In this document: one piece after another, positions 8,060 through 16,431 of the stretch
Layout: each line of letters begins with the position of its first letter
Position numbering within the stretch: the first letter of the stretch is position 1
Assembly: GCA_903642215.1 (NCBI GenBank)
Contig: CAHJWG010000001.1
Coordinates: 186,001-250,000 of the forward strand
Length of the DNA: 64,000 nt
Origin: Sphingobacteriaceae bacterium
Lineage (GTDB): Bacteria > Bacteroidota > Bacteroidia > Sphingobacteriales > Sphingobacteriaceae
Direction: 5' to 3'
Notes under the pieces: model-generated
The model's input: only the letters and a program-made list of their open reading frames with translations
Told to the model about the DNA's origin: nothing
The model's database searches: none
Translations under genes and position numbers: made by a program

Positions 8060-9988
8060 ATGAAAGTACAGGCGGGTAACCTTTTACAGCAGATTAATTA
8101 CCCTTCTGATTTAAAGAAATTTAATGAAGAAGACCTCCCGGAAATTTCTGATGAGCTGAGGCAATATATTATTGATATTGTATCGGTAAACGGAGGCCAT
8201 TTTGGTGCAAGTTTGGGCGTGGTAGAACTTACCGTAGCACTTCATTATGTTTTAAATACGCCTTACGACCAGTTGGTTTGGGATGTTGGCCACCAAGCTT
8301 ACGGACATAAAATTTTAACCGGCCGCCGAGAAATTTTTGATACCAACCGGCTTTATAAAGGCATTAGCGGTTTCCCAAAACGCTCCGAAAGCATTTACGA
8401 TACTTTTGGTGTTGGCCACTCTTCCACTTCTATTTCTGCTGCTTTAGGTATGGCTGTTGCTTCGCACCGGAAAGGCGAACACGACCGCCAGCATGTTGCC
8501 GTAATCGGTGATGGTGCCATGACGGGCGGGATGGCTTTTGAAGCTTTGAACCACGCCGGTATCGAAAATTCTAATCTGCTTGTTATTTTGAATGATAACT
8601 GCATGTCCATCGATCCGAATGTTGGTGCGCTGAAAGAATATCTCACTAATATTTCTACCTCAAAATCTTATAACCGTTTCCGGGATGAAGTAAGCCATGT
8701 TTTAGCAAAGATTTCTGCGCTTGGGCCGGATGCTTTCCAGATCGCCAAAAAACTGGAAAAAAGCATTAAAGGAACTATCCTTAAAAATAGTAATCTTTTT
8801 GAGTCATTACAGTTCCGGTATTTTGGCCCGGTTGACGGGCATGATGTAAAACGTTTGGTTAAAATTTTAAAAGATCTGCGCGGAATCCCCGGCCCCAAGT
8901 TGCTGCATTGTGTTACCGTAAAAGGTAAAGGTTATGCTTTAGCAGAAAAAGACCAAACTTTTTGGCATGCGCCCGGGCTTTTTGATAAAATTACAGGCGA
9001 AGTAAAAAAACCTGTTTATGATAAACCAAAACCACCAAAATATCAGGATGTTTTTGGCGCAACAATTATTGAGCTGGCTGAAAACAATCCTAAAATAATG
9101 GGTATTACGCCGGCTATGCCTTCCGGTTCTTCTCTAAATTTAATGATGAAAGCGATGCCGGAACGTGCTTTTGATGTTGGCATTGCAGAGCAGCATGCCG
9201 TAACTTTTTCGGCCGGTTTGGCTACGCAGGGTATGGTTCCGTTCTGTAATATTTATTCCAGCTTCATGCAACGTGCTTATGATCAGGTAATTCATGATGT
9301 AGCGATACAAAAACTAAATGTTGTTTTTTGTCTGGACAGAGCCGGTTTGGCCGGAGCCGACGGGCCAACACATCATGGTGCTTATGATCTGACTTATATG
9401 CGCTGTATCCCGAACATGATTGTTTCGGCACCGATGAATGAAGAGGAATTACGTAACCTGATGTTTACCGCACAACAGGAAAACATGGGTCCGTTTTCTA
9501 TCCGTTATCCGCGCGGAAACGGTGAAATGATTAATTGGCAAAAACCGATGAAAGCTTTACCAATTGGCAAAGGCCGAAAAATTTGCGATGGCGAAGAAGT
9601 AGCAGTTTTAACCATCGGAACGATCGGAAATGAGGTGGTAAAAGCAGTACAGATTTTGAACAATGAAGGTATTTATCCGGCACATTATGATTTACGTTTT
9701 GTGAAACCGCTGGATGAAGAATTATTACACGAAGTATTCCAAAAGTTTGATAAAATTATTACCGTTGAAGATGGCTGCCTGCAAGGCGGAATGGGAAGTG
9801 CGGTAATCGAATTTATGGCTGATCATGGTTATGCTGCCAAAGTAATTCGTCTCGGTATTCCTGATCGTTTTATCGAGCACGGCGAACAACCCGAACTTTG
9901 GGCAGAATGCGGTTACGATGCTGCTTCAATTATTACCCAGGTAGAAAAACTGGCGGTAAAAAGAGCAACACAAACCATAGCTTCCTGA
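8060..9988 (+). CDS. dxs: 1-deoxy-D-xylulose-5-phosphate synthase
   Basis: Thiamine-diphosphate enzyme of 642 residues that condenses pyruvate and glyceraldehyde 3-phosphate in the first step of the MEP isoprenoid pathway. The transketolase layout is visible: the N-terminal ThDP domain with VIGDGAMTGGM (from residue 149) and LNDNCMSIDPN (177-187), the central pyrimidine-binding domain with DVGIAEQHAVTFSAGLA, and the C-terminal domain with VEDGCLQGGMGSAV. The length is normal. The same pathway is represented by ispF at 53117. The stop codon TGA is the start of an imperfect 14-mer that pairs with another just downstream. Confidence 0.98.
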   Translation: MKVQAGNLLQQINYPSDLKKFNEEDLPEISDELRQYIIDIVSVNGGHFGASLGVVELTVALHYVLNTPYDQLVWDVGHQAYGHKILTGRREIFDTNRLYKGISGFPKRSESIYDTFGVGHSSTSISAALGMAVASHRKGEHDRQHVAVIGDGAMTGGMAFEALNHAGIENSNLLVILNDNCMSIDPNVGALKEYLTNISTSKSYNRFRDEVSHVLAKISALGPDAFQIAKKLEKSIKGTILKNSNLFESLQFRYFGPVDGHDVKRLVKILKDLRGIPGPKLLHCVTVKGKGYALAEKDQTFWHAPGLFDKITGEVKKPVYDKPKPPKYQDVFGATIIELAENNPKIMGITPAMPSGSSLNLMMKAMPERAFDVGIAEQHAVTFSAGLATQGMVPFCNIYSSFMQRAYDQVIHDVAIQKLNVVFCLDRAGLAGADGPTHHGAYDLTYMRCIPNMIVSAPMNEEELRNLMFTAQQENMGPFSIRYPRGNGEMINWQKPMKALPIGKGRKICDGEEVAVLTIGTIGNEVVKAVQILNNEGIYPAHYDLRFVKPLDEELLHEVFQKFDKIITVEDGCLQGGMGSAVIEFMADHGYAAKVIRLGIPDRFIEHGEQPELWAECGYDAASIITQVEKLAVKRATQTIAS

Positions 9989-10017
9989 TGCTTCTTCTAT
10001 AAGGTAAAAAACAGCAA
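9986..10017. terminator. imperfect inverted 14-mer pair after dxs
   Basis: A degenerate minus-strand copy (ATGCTTCTTCTATA, two mismatches) starts on the dxs stop codon. It is followed two bases later by a plus-strand GGTAAAAAACAGCA with one extra A. The arms come from different subfamilies (GA against AC), so the stem is imperfect. Confidence 0.5.
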
Positions 10018-10039
10018 GACCTGAACTTGTCTACTTTAA

Positions 10040-10960
10040 ATGAATATGATGAAAGTGTCATTTGTATTAGTTAACTATAATAGGAGAGATGAACTTTTAA
10101 ATACGTTATCCAGAACAAAAAAAATTATCGGCGATGCTACCGATTATGAAATAATAGTAGTGGATAATGCGTCAGCGGATGGCAGTGTGGAAGAAGTACA
10201 AGCGAATTTCCCGGATGTAATATTAATTCAAAATAAGGTAAACACCGGTGCACCCGCCTGGAATTTGGGATTTAAAAAAGCAACTGGTAAATATTTTGTT
10301 ATTATAGATGACGATAGTTATGTAGTATCCGGTTTGGAGGATGCGCTTAACTATATGGAAGAAAATGAAGACATCGGTGTTTTAGCGTTAAATATTTTAT
10401 CGGGCCCTTATACAAGTAAAGATTGGGGCTGGCAAGAAGGACAAAACTTAGTTGGATTTATTGGTTGTGGCGCCATCTATCGGAAATCTGTTTATGATAA
10501 AATTGGCGGCTATGCAGATTGGATGTTCCTTTATGTTAATGAATGGGATTTAGGACTTCGTGTTCTTGATGCCGGATACCGGGTTTCATTCTTTTCAGAT
10601 TGTAAAGTAGTACACCGTACAAGTCACATACATAGATCAAATAAACGTTTGCGGGTATTTTGTACCAAGCACGAAATGAGCTTAGTTCACAAATATTGCA
10701 GTACAGATAAAAGAAAATACATATGGCGAATTTTCTTAAATCATTTAAAACCGATCAGAGGCTTTCATTTTAAAGAAGTATGGTACCATCTTTTAGGGGT
10801 TAAAGAATTTTTTAAAATAAAAAATTCTTTAACCATTCAACCGGTTTGTCAGCGTACGCAAAATCTCTTTGTGGAGTCATTTGAACCTACCAGACCAGTT
10901 TTCTCCTTCATTAAAAGAGATTTAGCAAAAATAACAGGTAAAAAAAATGTACAAAATTAA
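10040..10960 (+). CDS. glycosyltransferase family 2 (GT-A fold), copy 1
   Basis: Protein of 306 residues with the family 2 GT-A fold: the nucleotide-binding strand VSFVLVNYNRRDELLNTL at the N-terminus, VVDNASADGS, and the metal-binding motif VIIDDDSYV near residue 92. After the core come NEWDLGLRVLDAGYRVSFF and a basic C-terminal region ending in the family-like EFFKIKNSL segment. It transfers a sugar from a nucleotide donor, but donor and acceptor cannot be told. It is strongly similar in length and motif order to the next gene, so the two are tandem paralogues. Position next to wzm/wzt suggests assembly of the glycan that transporter exports. Confidence 0.88.
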   Translation: MNMMKVSFVLVNYNRRDELLNTLSRTKKIIGDATDYEIIVVDNASADGSVEEVQANFPDVILIQNKVNTGAPAWNLGFKKATGKYFVIIDDDSYVVSGLEDALNYMEENEDIGVLALNILSGPYTSKDWGWQEGQNLVGFIGCGAIYRKSVYDKIGGYADWMFLYVNEWDLGLRVLDAGYRVSFFSDCKVVHRTSHIHRSNKRLRVFCTKHEMSLVHKYCSTDKRKYIWRIFLNHLKPIRGFHFKEVWYHLLGVKEFFKIKNSLTIQPVCQRTQNLFVESFEPTRPVFSFIKRDLAKITGKKNVQN

Positions 10961-11111
10961 GAGCCTGTTTAAATTTTTATCAGCAGAAGTATTAATGCTT
11001 CTTTTATGCCGGCAATTTTGCATTTAATTAGGCTACAAGAGATTATAAAGTTCTAATGCTTTTTAAGCGATAAAAGAAGCATCAGAAATATATAGAACGA
11101 TTTTTAAACAG
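10961..11111. repeat. composite inverted-repeat element carrying two 14-mers (MITE-like)
   Basis: The gap between the two glycosyltransferase genes is bounded by GAGCCTGTTTAAA on the left and an inverted CTGTTTAAA on the right (ending at 11111). Inside are a minus-strand 14-mer at 10995-11008 (one mismatch) and an exact plus-strand copy at 11069-11082. The distance from CTGTTTAAA to the 14-mer is 30 bases on the left and 29 on the right. A third, one-sided instance with the same spacing follows wzt. This may be a small non-autonomous element or a structured RNA region. Confidence 0.5.
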
Positions 11112-11145
11112 AATTAATAATTGATTCTTATTTTAATTTAATACA

Positions 11146-12018
11146 ATGCTACCCATAAAACTTTCATTTGTTATCCTAAATTATAATCGTGAAAACGATC
11201 TGTTAATAACGCTATCCGCAACAAAAAAACTTCTGCAGGGCAAAAGCAATTCTGAAATTATTGTAGTAGATAATGCCTCTTCGGATCATTCTGTACAATC
11301 TGTTAAAGCATTACATCCGGATGTTATTGTTGTGCAGCGTAATGTTAACAATGGTGTTGCGGGTTGGAACGATGGATTTGCATTGGCACGAGGAGCGTAC
11401 ATAATTGTTTTAGATGATGACAGCAATATTGAAGATGGATTTGATAATGCTATAGAAATTTTAGACAAAAATCCGGAAGTAGGAATTTTAGCTTTAAATA
11501 TTATAGGTGGCGCATTTCCAACCGATTATTTAATTAATTTGAATGACAGTATTGATTTTATAGGATGCGGTGCCATTATACGAACGGAAGTTTATAAAAA
11601 GATTGGCGGCTTTGCCGAGTGGCTGTTCATTTACACGCACGAATGGGAGTACGCGCTCCGATGTTTAAACGCTGGTTACAAAATCCGGTATTGTGAAGAT
11701 TGCCATGTAAACCACAGAACAAGTTCGATAAACAGAACATCTAAAAGGCTTAAAATCTTTTCAATTAGAAACGAAATGGCTATCGTTTACAAATTTTTTG
11801 ATAAAAACACGCGCAAAAAATATATCGCCAGGGTGTTCTTAAATCATTTAAAAACACTTTCTACAGACGGTATTAAAATGCTTCCATTACATATTTCTGC
11901 ATTGAGAGAATTTTTTAAAATTAAAGATACTTTAGAATATACGCCTGTTACAAAAGAGATACAGGATTATTACATTGTGAGGAACTGGGCAACGCGCAGG
12001 TTTTACAAAATTGTTTAA
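11146..12018 (+). CDS. glycosyltransferase family 2 (GT-A fold), copy 2
   Basis: Protein of 290 residues, paralogous to the preceding gene: LSFVILNYNRENDLLITLS, VVDNASSDHS, metal-binding IIVLDDDSNI, EWEYALRCLNAGYKIRY and the shared C-terminal EFFKIKDTLEY. It is a family 2 transferase of unknown donor and acceptor. Both copies share the order of motifs and the length of the spacer segments, which indicates local duplication followed by divergence. It lies just upstream of wzm/wzt on the same strand with a 143-base gap that itself carries an inverted repeat. Confidence 0.88.
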   Translation: MLPIKLSFVILNYNRENDLLITLSATKKLLQGKSNSEIIVVDNASSDHSVQSVKALHPDVIVVQRNVNNGVAGWNDGFALARGAYIIVLDDDSNIEDGFDNAIEILDKNPEVGILALNIIGGAFPTDYLINLNDSIDFIGCGAIIRTEVYKKIGGFAEWLFIYTHEWEYALRCLNAGYKIRYCEDCHVNHRTSSINRTSKRLKIFSIRNEMAIVYKFFDKNTRKKYIARVFLNHLKTLSTDGIKMLPLHISALREFFKIKDTLEYTPVTKEIQDYYIVRNWATRRFYKIV

Positions 12019-12022
12019 AACG

Positions 12023-12159
12023 GTTAGTGTTTACAAGCTGATTAACAAATTCAGTTTAAGTGTTTCGTACTGATTTAGTTATCACAGTAAAATCGCAATT
12101 AAATCATTAAAAATATTGTCACCAAATCAACTGTAACTAACAGCTATTTAAACACTAAC
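12023..12159. repeat. 137-base segment bounded by 17/18-base inverted repeats
   Basis: GTTAGTGTTTACAAGCT at 12023-12039 recurs inverted at 12142-12159 (minus strand GTTAGTGTTTAAATAGCT). The interior is AT-rich without an open frame. It fills the gap between the second glycosyltransferase and wzm, and the right arm ends three bases before the wzm ATG. Confidence 0.5.
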
Positions 12160-12161
12160 AA

Positions 12162-13010
12162 ATGGACAAATCGAAAAAAAAGCACTGGGAAATTTTGTCG
12201 GAAACGTCTTTATTTGATTTGAGATTGAAAGAAATTATCGAATATCAGGATCTGCTATGGCTGTTAGTGAAACGTGATTTTGTGTCGTTTTATAAACAAA
12301 CTGTTCTAGGCCCATTGTGGTTTTTTTTACAGCCGGTTTTTACAGTAGTCATGTTCTCGTTAATTTTTGGAGGAGTAGCCGGTATTCCTACCGATGGTAT
12401 CCCAAAACCGTTATTCTATTTGGCTGGTGTGATTTTGTGGAATTATTTTTCGGATTGTTTAATAAAAACATCTACTGTTTTTAGGGACAATGCTTCGATT
12501 TTTGGTAAAGTTTATTTTCCAAGACTGATCATGGCTTTTAGTATCATTTTTTCGAATCTGATACGTTTCGCAGTTCAATTTTCACTTTTTGTGATATTAA
12601 TGGCCTACTACTATTTTACAGGCGGAGTATTTCACATCACTAAATATATTTTATTATTTCCTTTTTTACTGATTTTAATGGCCTGCTTAGGTTTGGGGCT
12701 TGGCATAATCATTTCTGCATTAACCATAAAGTACCGGGATTTTGCTTATCTCATAAGTTTTGGTGTGCCGCTTATTATGTACTCAGCAACGGTTGCCTAT
12801 CCGCTGTCGGCAGCACCTTTAAAATTTTTTAACATTATAAAATTCAATCCTCTTACATCAATAATAGAAGCCTTTAGAGTCGGGTTTTTAGGTGCCGGTT
12901 CTTTATCATGGAATTTACTTGGATATACAACGTTATTAACTTTACTGATATTAACTATTGGCGTTGTAATATTTAACAAAGTGCAAAAAAACTTTGTAGA
13001 TACTGTTTAG
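12162..13010 (+). CDS. wzm: O-antigen/teichoic-type polysaccharide ABC transporter permease
   Basis: ABC-2 type permease of 282 residues with six hydrophobic segments. The N-terminus is typical of Wzm/TagG: a cytoplasmic stretch, then YQDLLWLLVKRDFVSFYKQT and LGPLWFFLQPVFTVVMFSLI. With the ATPase encoded ten bases downstream it forms an inner-membrane exporter that moves a completed undecaprenyl-linked polysaccharide to the periplasm. The order permease then ATPase matches O-antigen ABC loci. No dispersed 14-mer lies in this gene or in wzt. Confidence 0.93.
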   Translation: MDKSKKKHWEILSETSLFDLRLKEIIEYQDLLWLLVKRDFVSFYKQTVLGPLWFFLQPVFTVVMFSLIFGGVAGIPTDGIPKPLFYLAGVILWNYFSDCLIKTSTVFRDNASIFGKVYFPRLIMAFSIIFSNLIRFAVQFSLFVILMAYYYFTGGVFHITKYILLFPFLLILMACLGLGLGIIISALTIKYRDFAYLISFGVPLIMYSATVAYPLSAAPLKFFNIIKFNPLTSIIEAFRVGFLGAGSLSWNLLGYTTLLTLLILTIGVVIFNKVQKNFVDTV

Positions 13011-13020
13011 CATTTACTTG

Positions 13021-14313
13021 ATGGGTGAAATTAATTTTGCAATAAAAGTTGAAAATTTGTCCAAATTATATCAGATTGGAGAATTTGGAAGTGGTTCATT
13101 CAACCGGGACTTTGAAAAATGGTGGGCTAAAAAACGAGGTAAAGAAGATCCTTACTCAACAATCGGAGATGTTAATGATCGTACCGTTAAAGGTAAAAGT
13201 AATTTTGTGTGGAGCCTGAAAGATATAAATTTTGAAATACAAGAAGGCGATGCTTTAGGTGTATTGGGTCGTAACGGTGCAGGTAAAAGTACACTTCTAA
13301 AGATTCTCACCCAGGTAACCTCTCCAACAACCGGTAAAGTGGAAGGCTTTGGCAGAATAGCAAGTTTGCTCGAAGTTGGAACAGGCTTTCATCCCGAACT
13401 TACAGGTAGAGAAAATATATATCTTAATGGTGCCATACTTGGAATGAAGAAAGCCGAAATCCGAAACAAATTTGACGAAATCGTTGATTTTTCAGGTATT
13501 GAACGCTATATTGATACACCAGTTAAAAGATATTCCAGCGGGATGTACATCCGTTTGGCATTTGCTGTTGCAGCTCACCTCGAATCCGAAATATTAATAA
13601 TAGATGAAGTATTAGCTGTTGGCGATGCTGAATTTCAAAAAAAGTGTATTGGCAAAATGAACGCGGCAACAAAATCGGAAGGTAGAACTGTAATATTTGT
13701 AAGCCATAATATTGCAGCTATCAGCGCACTGTGTAATAAAGGATTGCATTTAAAAAATGGTGAGATGTTAAATTTCGGTAAAATTAATGACATTGTTACC
13801 GGATACCTGAATGAAGGAAACAAACATATACAATCTGAATCATGGACTGGTAATGAAGGTGACGAACACATAAGTATACACAATTTTTCAATAAAACCAT
13901 TAACGCCCGAGAGTGGGTTTAACACAACTACAGATTTAGAAGTAAAAGTAAGCGGAGAAATTCATAAAAATATTATCGGCCTGATTATGGGATTTACGTT
14001 GTGGTCTGAACACGACCACGAAATTGCCTATGTGTTATATGATGATCACGAAGAAGGTATAAGAAATATTGAGCCACAAACTTTTACAAAACGTTTTCAC
14101 ATTCCAGGTAATCAATTGTCAAGCGGCAACTATAGGATTCAACTTGATGTAGGTATACAATTTGTTAAACGAATTATAAATAATGAATGCGATATTAATT
14201 TTACCTTGAATAATACAGTAGGTATCGGCCGTAAATTTTTAGCCGAAGGACGAGGGCGAACAAGTATTTTTAGGCCGGAATGGGCACTTAAAACAAATTT
14301 GTTTGATAAATAA
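13021..14313 (+). CDS. wzt: O-antigen-type polysaccharide ABC transporter ATPase with C-terminal Wzt domain
   Basis: ATPase of about 430 residues. Walker A is GRNGAGKSTLLKI (near residue 82), the signature is YSSGMYIRLAFAVAA and Walker B is ILIIDEVLAVGD, followed by the switch His in VFVSHN. After residue 260 comes an additional domain of about 160 residues resembling the Wzt C-terminal carbohydrate-binding beta-sandwich, which in the E. coli O8/O9a systems recognises the chain terminus before export. The start is placed at the ATG at 13021. A TTG three bases earlier is in frame but less likely. The insertion between residues 20 and 60 before the first strand is common in this group. Confidence 0.93.
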   Translation: MGEINFAIKVENLSKLYQIGEFGSGSFNRDFEKWWAKKRGKEDPYSTIGDVNDRTVKGKSNFVWSLKDINFEIQEGDALGVLGRNGAGKSTLLKILTQVTSPTTGKVEGFGRIASLLEVGTGFHPELTGRENIYLNGAILGMKKAEIRNKFDEIVDFSGIERYIDTPVKRYSSGMYIRLAFAVAAHLESEILIIDEVLAVGDAEFQKKCIGKMNAATKSEGRTVIFVSHNIAAISALCNKGLHLKNGEMLNFGKINDIVTGYLNEGNKHIQSESWTGNEGDEHISIHNFSIKPLTPESGFNTTTDLEVKVSGEIHKNIIGLIMGFTLWSEHDHEIAYVLYDDHEEGIRNIEPQTFTKRFHIPGNQLSSGNYRIQLDVGIQFVKRIINNECDINFTLNNTVGIGRKFLAEGRGRTSIFRPEWALKTNLFDK

Positions 14314-14361
14314 GAGCCTGTTAAGATTGATTCAAGATATTCTCTATATGCTTCTTTTATC
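14314..14361 (+). repeat. half-copy of the GAGCCTGTT + 14-mer composite element
   Basis: GAGCCTGTT begins immediately after the wzt stop codon. An exact minus-strand 14-mer (ATGCTTCTTTTATC on the plus strand) starts exactly 34 bases after its first base, the same spacing as at 10961/10995. No matching right half is visible. Confidence 0.55.
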
Positions 14362-14529
14362 ACCGCATATTTAAATGCCGCTAATGAGGTCAAATCATAT
14401 CATGTACAATCCTTTCCTACTTTTTATTTTATTGATAAGGAAGGTAAAATCGCAAATGTAATTAATGGCTATGGTGATGATTTTGAAACAAAGGCTACCT
14501 CAATCATTGAGGATTTATTGAAAAAGTAA
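14314..14529 (+). pseudogene. C-terminal fragment of a thioredoxin-fold (TlpA/AhpC-like) protein
   Basis: The frame is open from the wzt stop to a TAA at 14527-14529 but contains no start codon. Its last 45 or so residues read as the C-terminal half of a thioredoxin-like domain: YHVQSFPTFYFIDKEGKI with the cis-proline motif S-F-P-T, then VINGYGDDFETKA and a final amphipathic helix IIEDLLKK. The N-terminal half with the CxxC site is absent. The 5' part of the frame is the composite repeat, read there as Y-A-S-F-I-T. This is best explained as a decayed gene whose front was replaced when the region was rearranged. The remaining bases up to 14622 show nothing recognisable. Confidence 0.65.
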
Positions 14530-14622
14530 AGTGTGAACGTTAGCCCGTTAAGGTAACATTTGTTTAACACTTAAAATCTCCCAATTAATATAACCCTAAT
14601 CACAAAACACTACATTCAACCC

Positions 14623-16245
14623 TTAAAAATCATAATACAAATTACGGAAACTGCTACGCAGCCCGATTGTAAACAGCGTAGTATTTGTGGTGGTATAAAG
14701 GTTTTTTTCCTGGCGTAAAACTCCGGCTACTTCTAACCGCAAATTATATTTCGGGTTTAACATGTATGCAATCCGGCCTTCGCCATAGTACAAATTGGTG
14801 GTAAGCCCTTGCCCGGTATAATTTCCGGTCACCTTTGTAGCATCTGTATAATTTTTAAAAATGTCCTTGCCATAATTATAAATTCGCGAAAAATCCAGTC
14901 CATAATGACCGTATTCTGCCTGTCCGTAAAAATTAAACCGGCCGATAGAATAATTTAAAAGGCCAACTACTTCCCGAAAATTAGCACCGAAAGGATGTGC
15001 GAGCGGCTCATTGTTTTGCGCATAATTGATCAGCGAATTTACTTCGGAATAAGTATAAGGCTTAGCATTGTTAAATTCCAACAAATAATTTAAATGTTTT
15101 ATTTGTACAAAATCGGCTCCGCGAACACCTAATTGCCAGGCATATTTATTACGGATACTTCCATTATTTGATAAAAAGCTTTTGGCTTCAAATTCATCCA
15201 GCGCAAACTGTCCGTAAAAAGCCGATTTATCTACAAACTTATATTTGCCGGTAAAACCAATCAAAGCATTATCACCGGAACCGATATTTGCTTCCAGCGG
15301 ACGTAAAAAAACTACCGGGTTGATGTAGTTGAAATCAAAGCCGCGCTTATTTCCCAAATCGTCTTTATCACCCCAAATTACCGAATCAAAAAAACCTAAA
15401 GAAACTTTGTTGCTTACGTTCCAGTCGAGGTAATGGAAAACGCCCCACTTTCTGCGATAATCATCCTGATAAGAAAATTTTACTGCGGATGGGTCCTGCA
15501 TGTAAGCCCACATCGCCATGTAACGCACATTGCCTAAAGTGCCGGTTAATTTTAAAAAAGGATAATTGGTGGCGTAATCAGATAATAAAACCGAGCGGTA
15601 ACCATCGCCAATAAAGGTTTTATCCTGCCCCAAAGTAATGTTTAAATATTTTATCGGTGTGTAGGATAAAAGTGCTGTAGCGTACGACCAATCTTTAATC
15701 CGCTTGCCAAAACTCCTGTCATAAGCCTGTCCCGGAACGATATAAATTTCACTTCCGCTTTGCTTATCATTGATTTTATTACTGATGTAATTGGGGAAAA
15801 CAGCCTGGTTTTCAAAGCCGCTGGTATAAAAAGAAAACTTGCTGCCGATGGTGCCGCCAAGCTGATAGCCACGCGTGTTTAACCAGGTAGAAGTTTGGTT
15901 ACTAAATTCTCTACCAATGGTTAGATCGGGTAAAAAATCAATATAAGCGGTAAATTCTTTTTCCTTGATGTTAACCAAGTGCTCGTCGAACAATTTGCGA
16001 TGCACCCAGCTTCTTTTACCGGTAGAATCTACGCCAGCATTTATCAGCGACTGATATTGCTTGCTGATTAATGGATCATCAACCAAAAAAGGCTTCATGG
16101 AAGTATGGAACCTGGATTGATTGGAATAAACGCTGGAATCTAATTTTTGATAAAACTGATAATCATAAGGCAGGTAAACAGCTTGTGCCCAAACAGTTAT
16201 TTTAATCAGTAAAATGATGGCTAAACAAAGTAATCTTTTTCTCAT
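14623..16245 (-). CDS. outer-membrane beta-barrel of the Wzi capsule-assembly / RemB gliding family
   Basis: Protein of 540 residues with a signal peptide (RKRLLCLAIILLIKITVWAQ) and a remainder of alternating aromatic/polar strands ending in the aromatic residue F, typical of an outer-membrane barrel. Segments such as GQDKTFIGDGYRSVLLSD, NYPFLKLTG and RYMAMWAYMQD match the family that includes Wzi, which attaches capsule to the cell surface, and RemB, a Flavobacterium gliding-related protein. Neighbouring exporter genes on the other strand fit a surface-polysaccharide role. A more exact function is not supported. Near its 5' end lies a near-copy of the 14-mer (AGCTTCTTTTACC), read as K-R-S. 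Confidence 0.72.
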   Translation of the reverse strand: MRKRLLCLAIILLIKITVWAQAVYLPYDYQFYQKLDSSVYSNQSRFHTSMKPFLVDDPLISKQYQSLINAGVDSTGKRSWVHRKLFDEHLVNIKEKEFTAYIDFLPDLTIGREFSNQTSTWLNTRGYQLGGTIGSKFSFYTSGFENQAVFPNYISNKINDKQSGSEIYIVPGQAYDRSFGKRIKDWSYATALLSYTPIKYLNITLGQDKTFIGDGYRSVLLSDYATNYPFLKLTGTLGNVRYMAMWAYMQDPSAVKFSYQDDYRRKWGVFHYLDWNVSNKVSLGFFDSVIWGDKDDLGNKRGFDFNYINPVVFLRPLEANIGSGDNALIGFTGKYKFVDKSAFYGQFALDEFEAKSFLSNNGSIRNKYAWQLGVRGADFVQIKHLNYLLEFNNAKPYTYSEVNSLINYAQNNEPLAHPFGANFREVVGLLNYSIGRFNFYGQAEYGHYGLDFSRIYNYGKDIFKNYTDATKVTGNYTGQGLTTNLYYGEGRIAYMLNPKYNLRLEVAGVLRQEKNLYTTTNTTLFTIGLRSSFRNLYYDF

Positions 16246-16307
16246 CTCGTTGCTTTGGGCGGTTTGCCGGCTGCCGAAGCTTTTACAGGTACCACCAATT
16301 TTTATAC

Positions 16308-16334
16308 GGTAAAAACAGCATATACTGTTTTAAG
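16308..16334. terminator. head-to-head 14-mer pair forming a tight hairpin
   Basis: An exact plus-strand copy (GGTAAAAACAGCAT, 16308-16321) abuts an imperfect minus-strand copy (ATACTGTTTTAAG). The arms AAAACAGCAT and ATACTGTTTT pair with one G/T-type mismatch and almost no loop. It lies downstream of the DUF3109 gene and upstream of the Wzi/RemB gene, so it may separate the two. Apart from it the 186-base gap shows nothing else. Confidence 0.55.
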
Positions 16335-16431
16335 ATTTTTTTGTGAGATTGAAATCGCACAAATTTCCCCTGCCGTTTATACGATACAAATATTAAAATA
16401 ATTAAAGAAAAGAAAATTATTTATCTGCCGG

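Noticed and set aside
10961..11111. Insertion-sequence ends (GAGCCTGTTTAAA)
   Set aside because: The terminal inverted match is short, no transposase or remnant is present, and no target-site duplication is visible, so it is reported only as a composite repeat.
14530..14622. Gene or RNA in the gap before the Wzi/RemB gene end
   Set aside because: No open frame, hairpin or repeat could be supported in these 93 bases.
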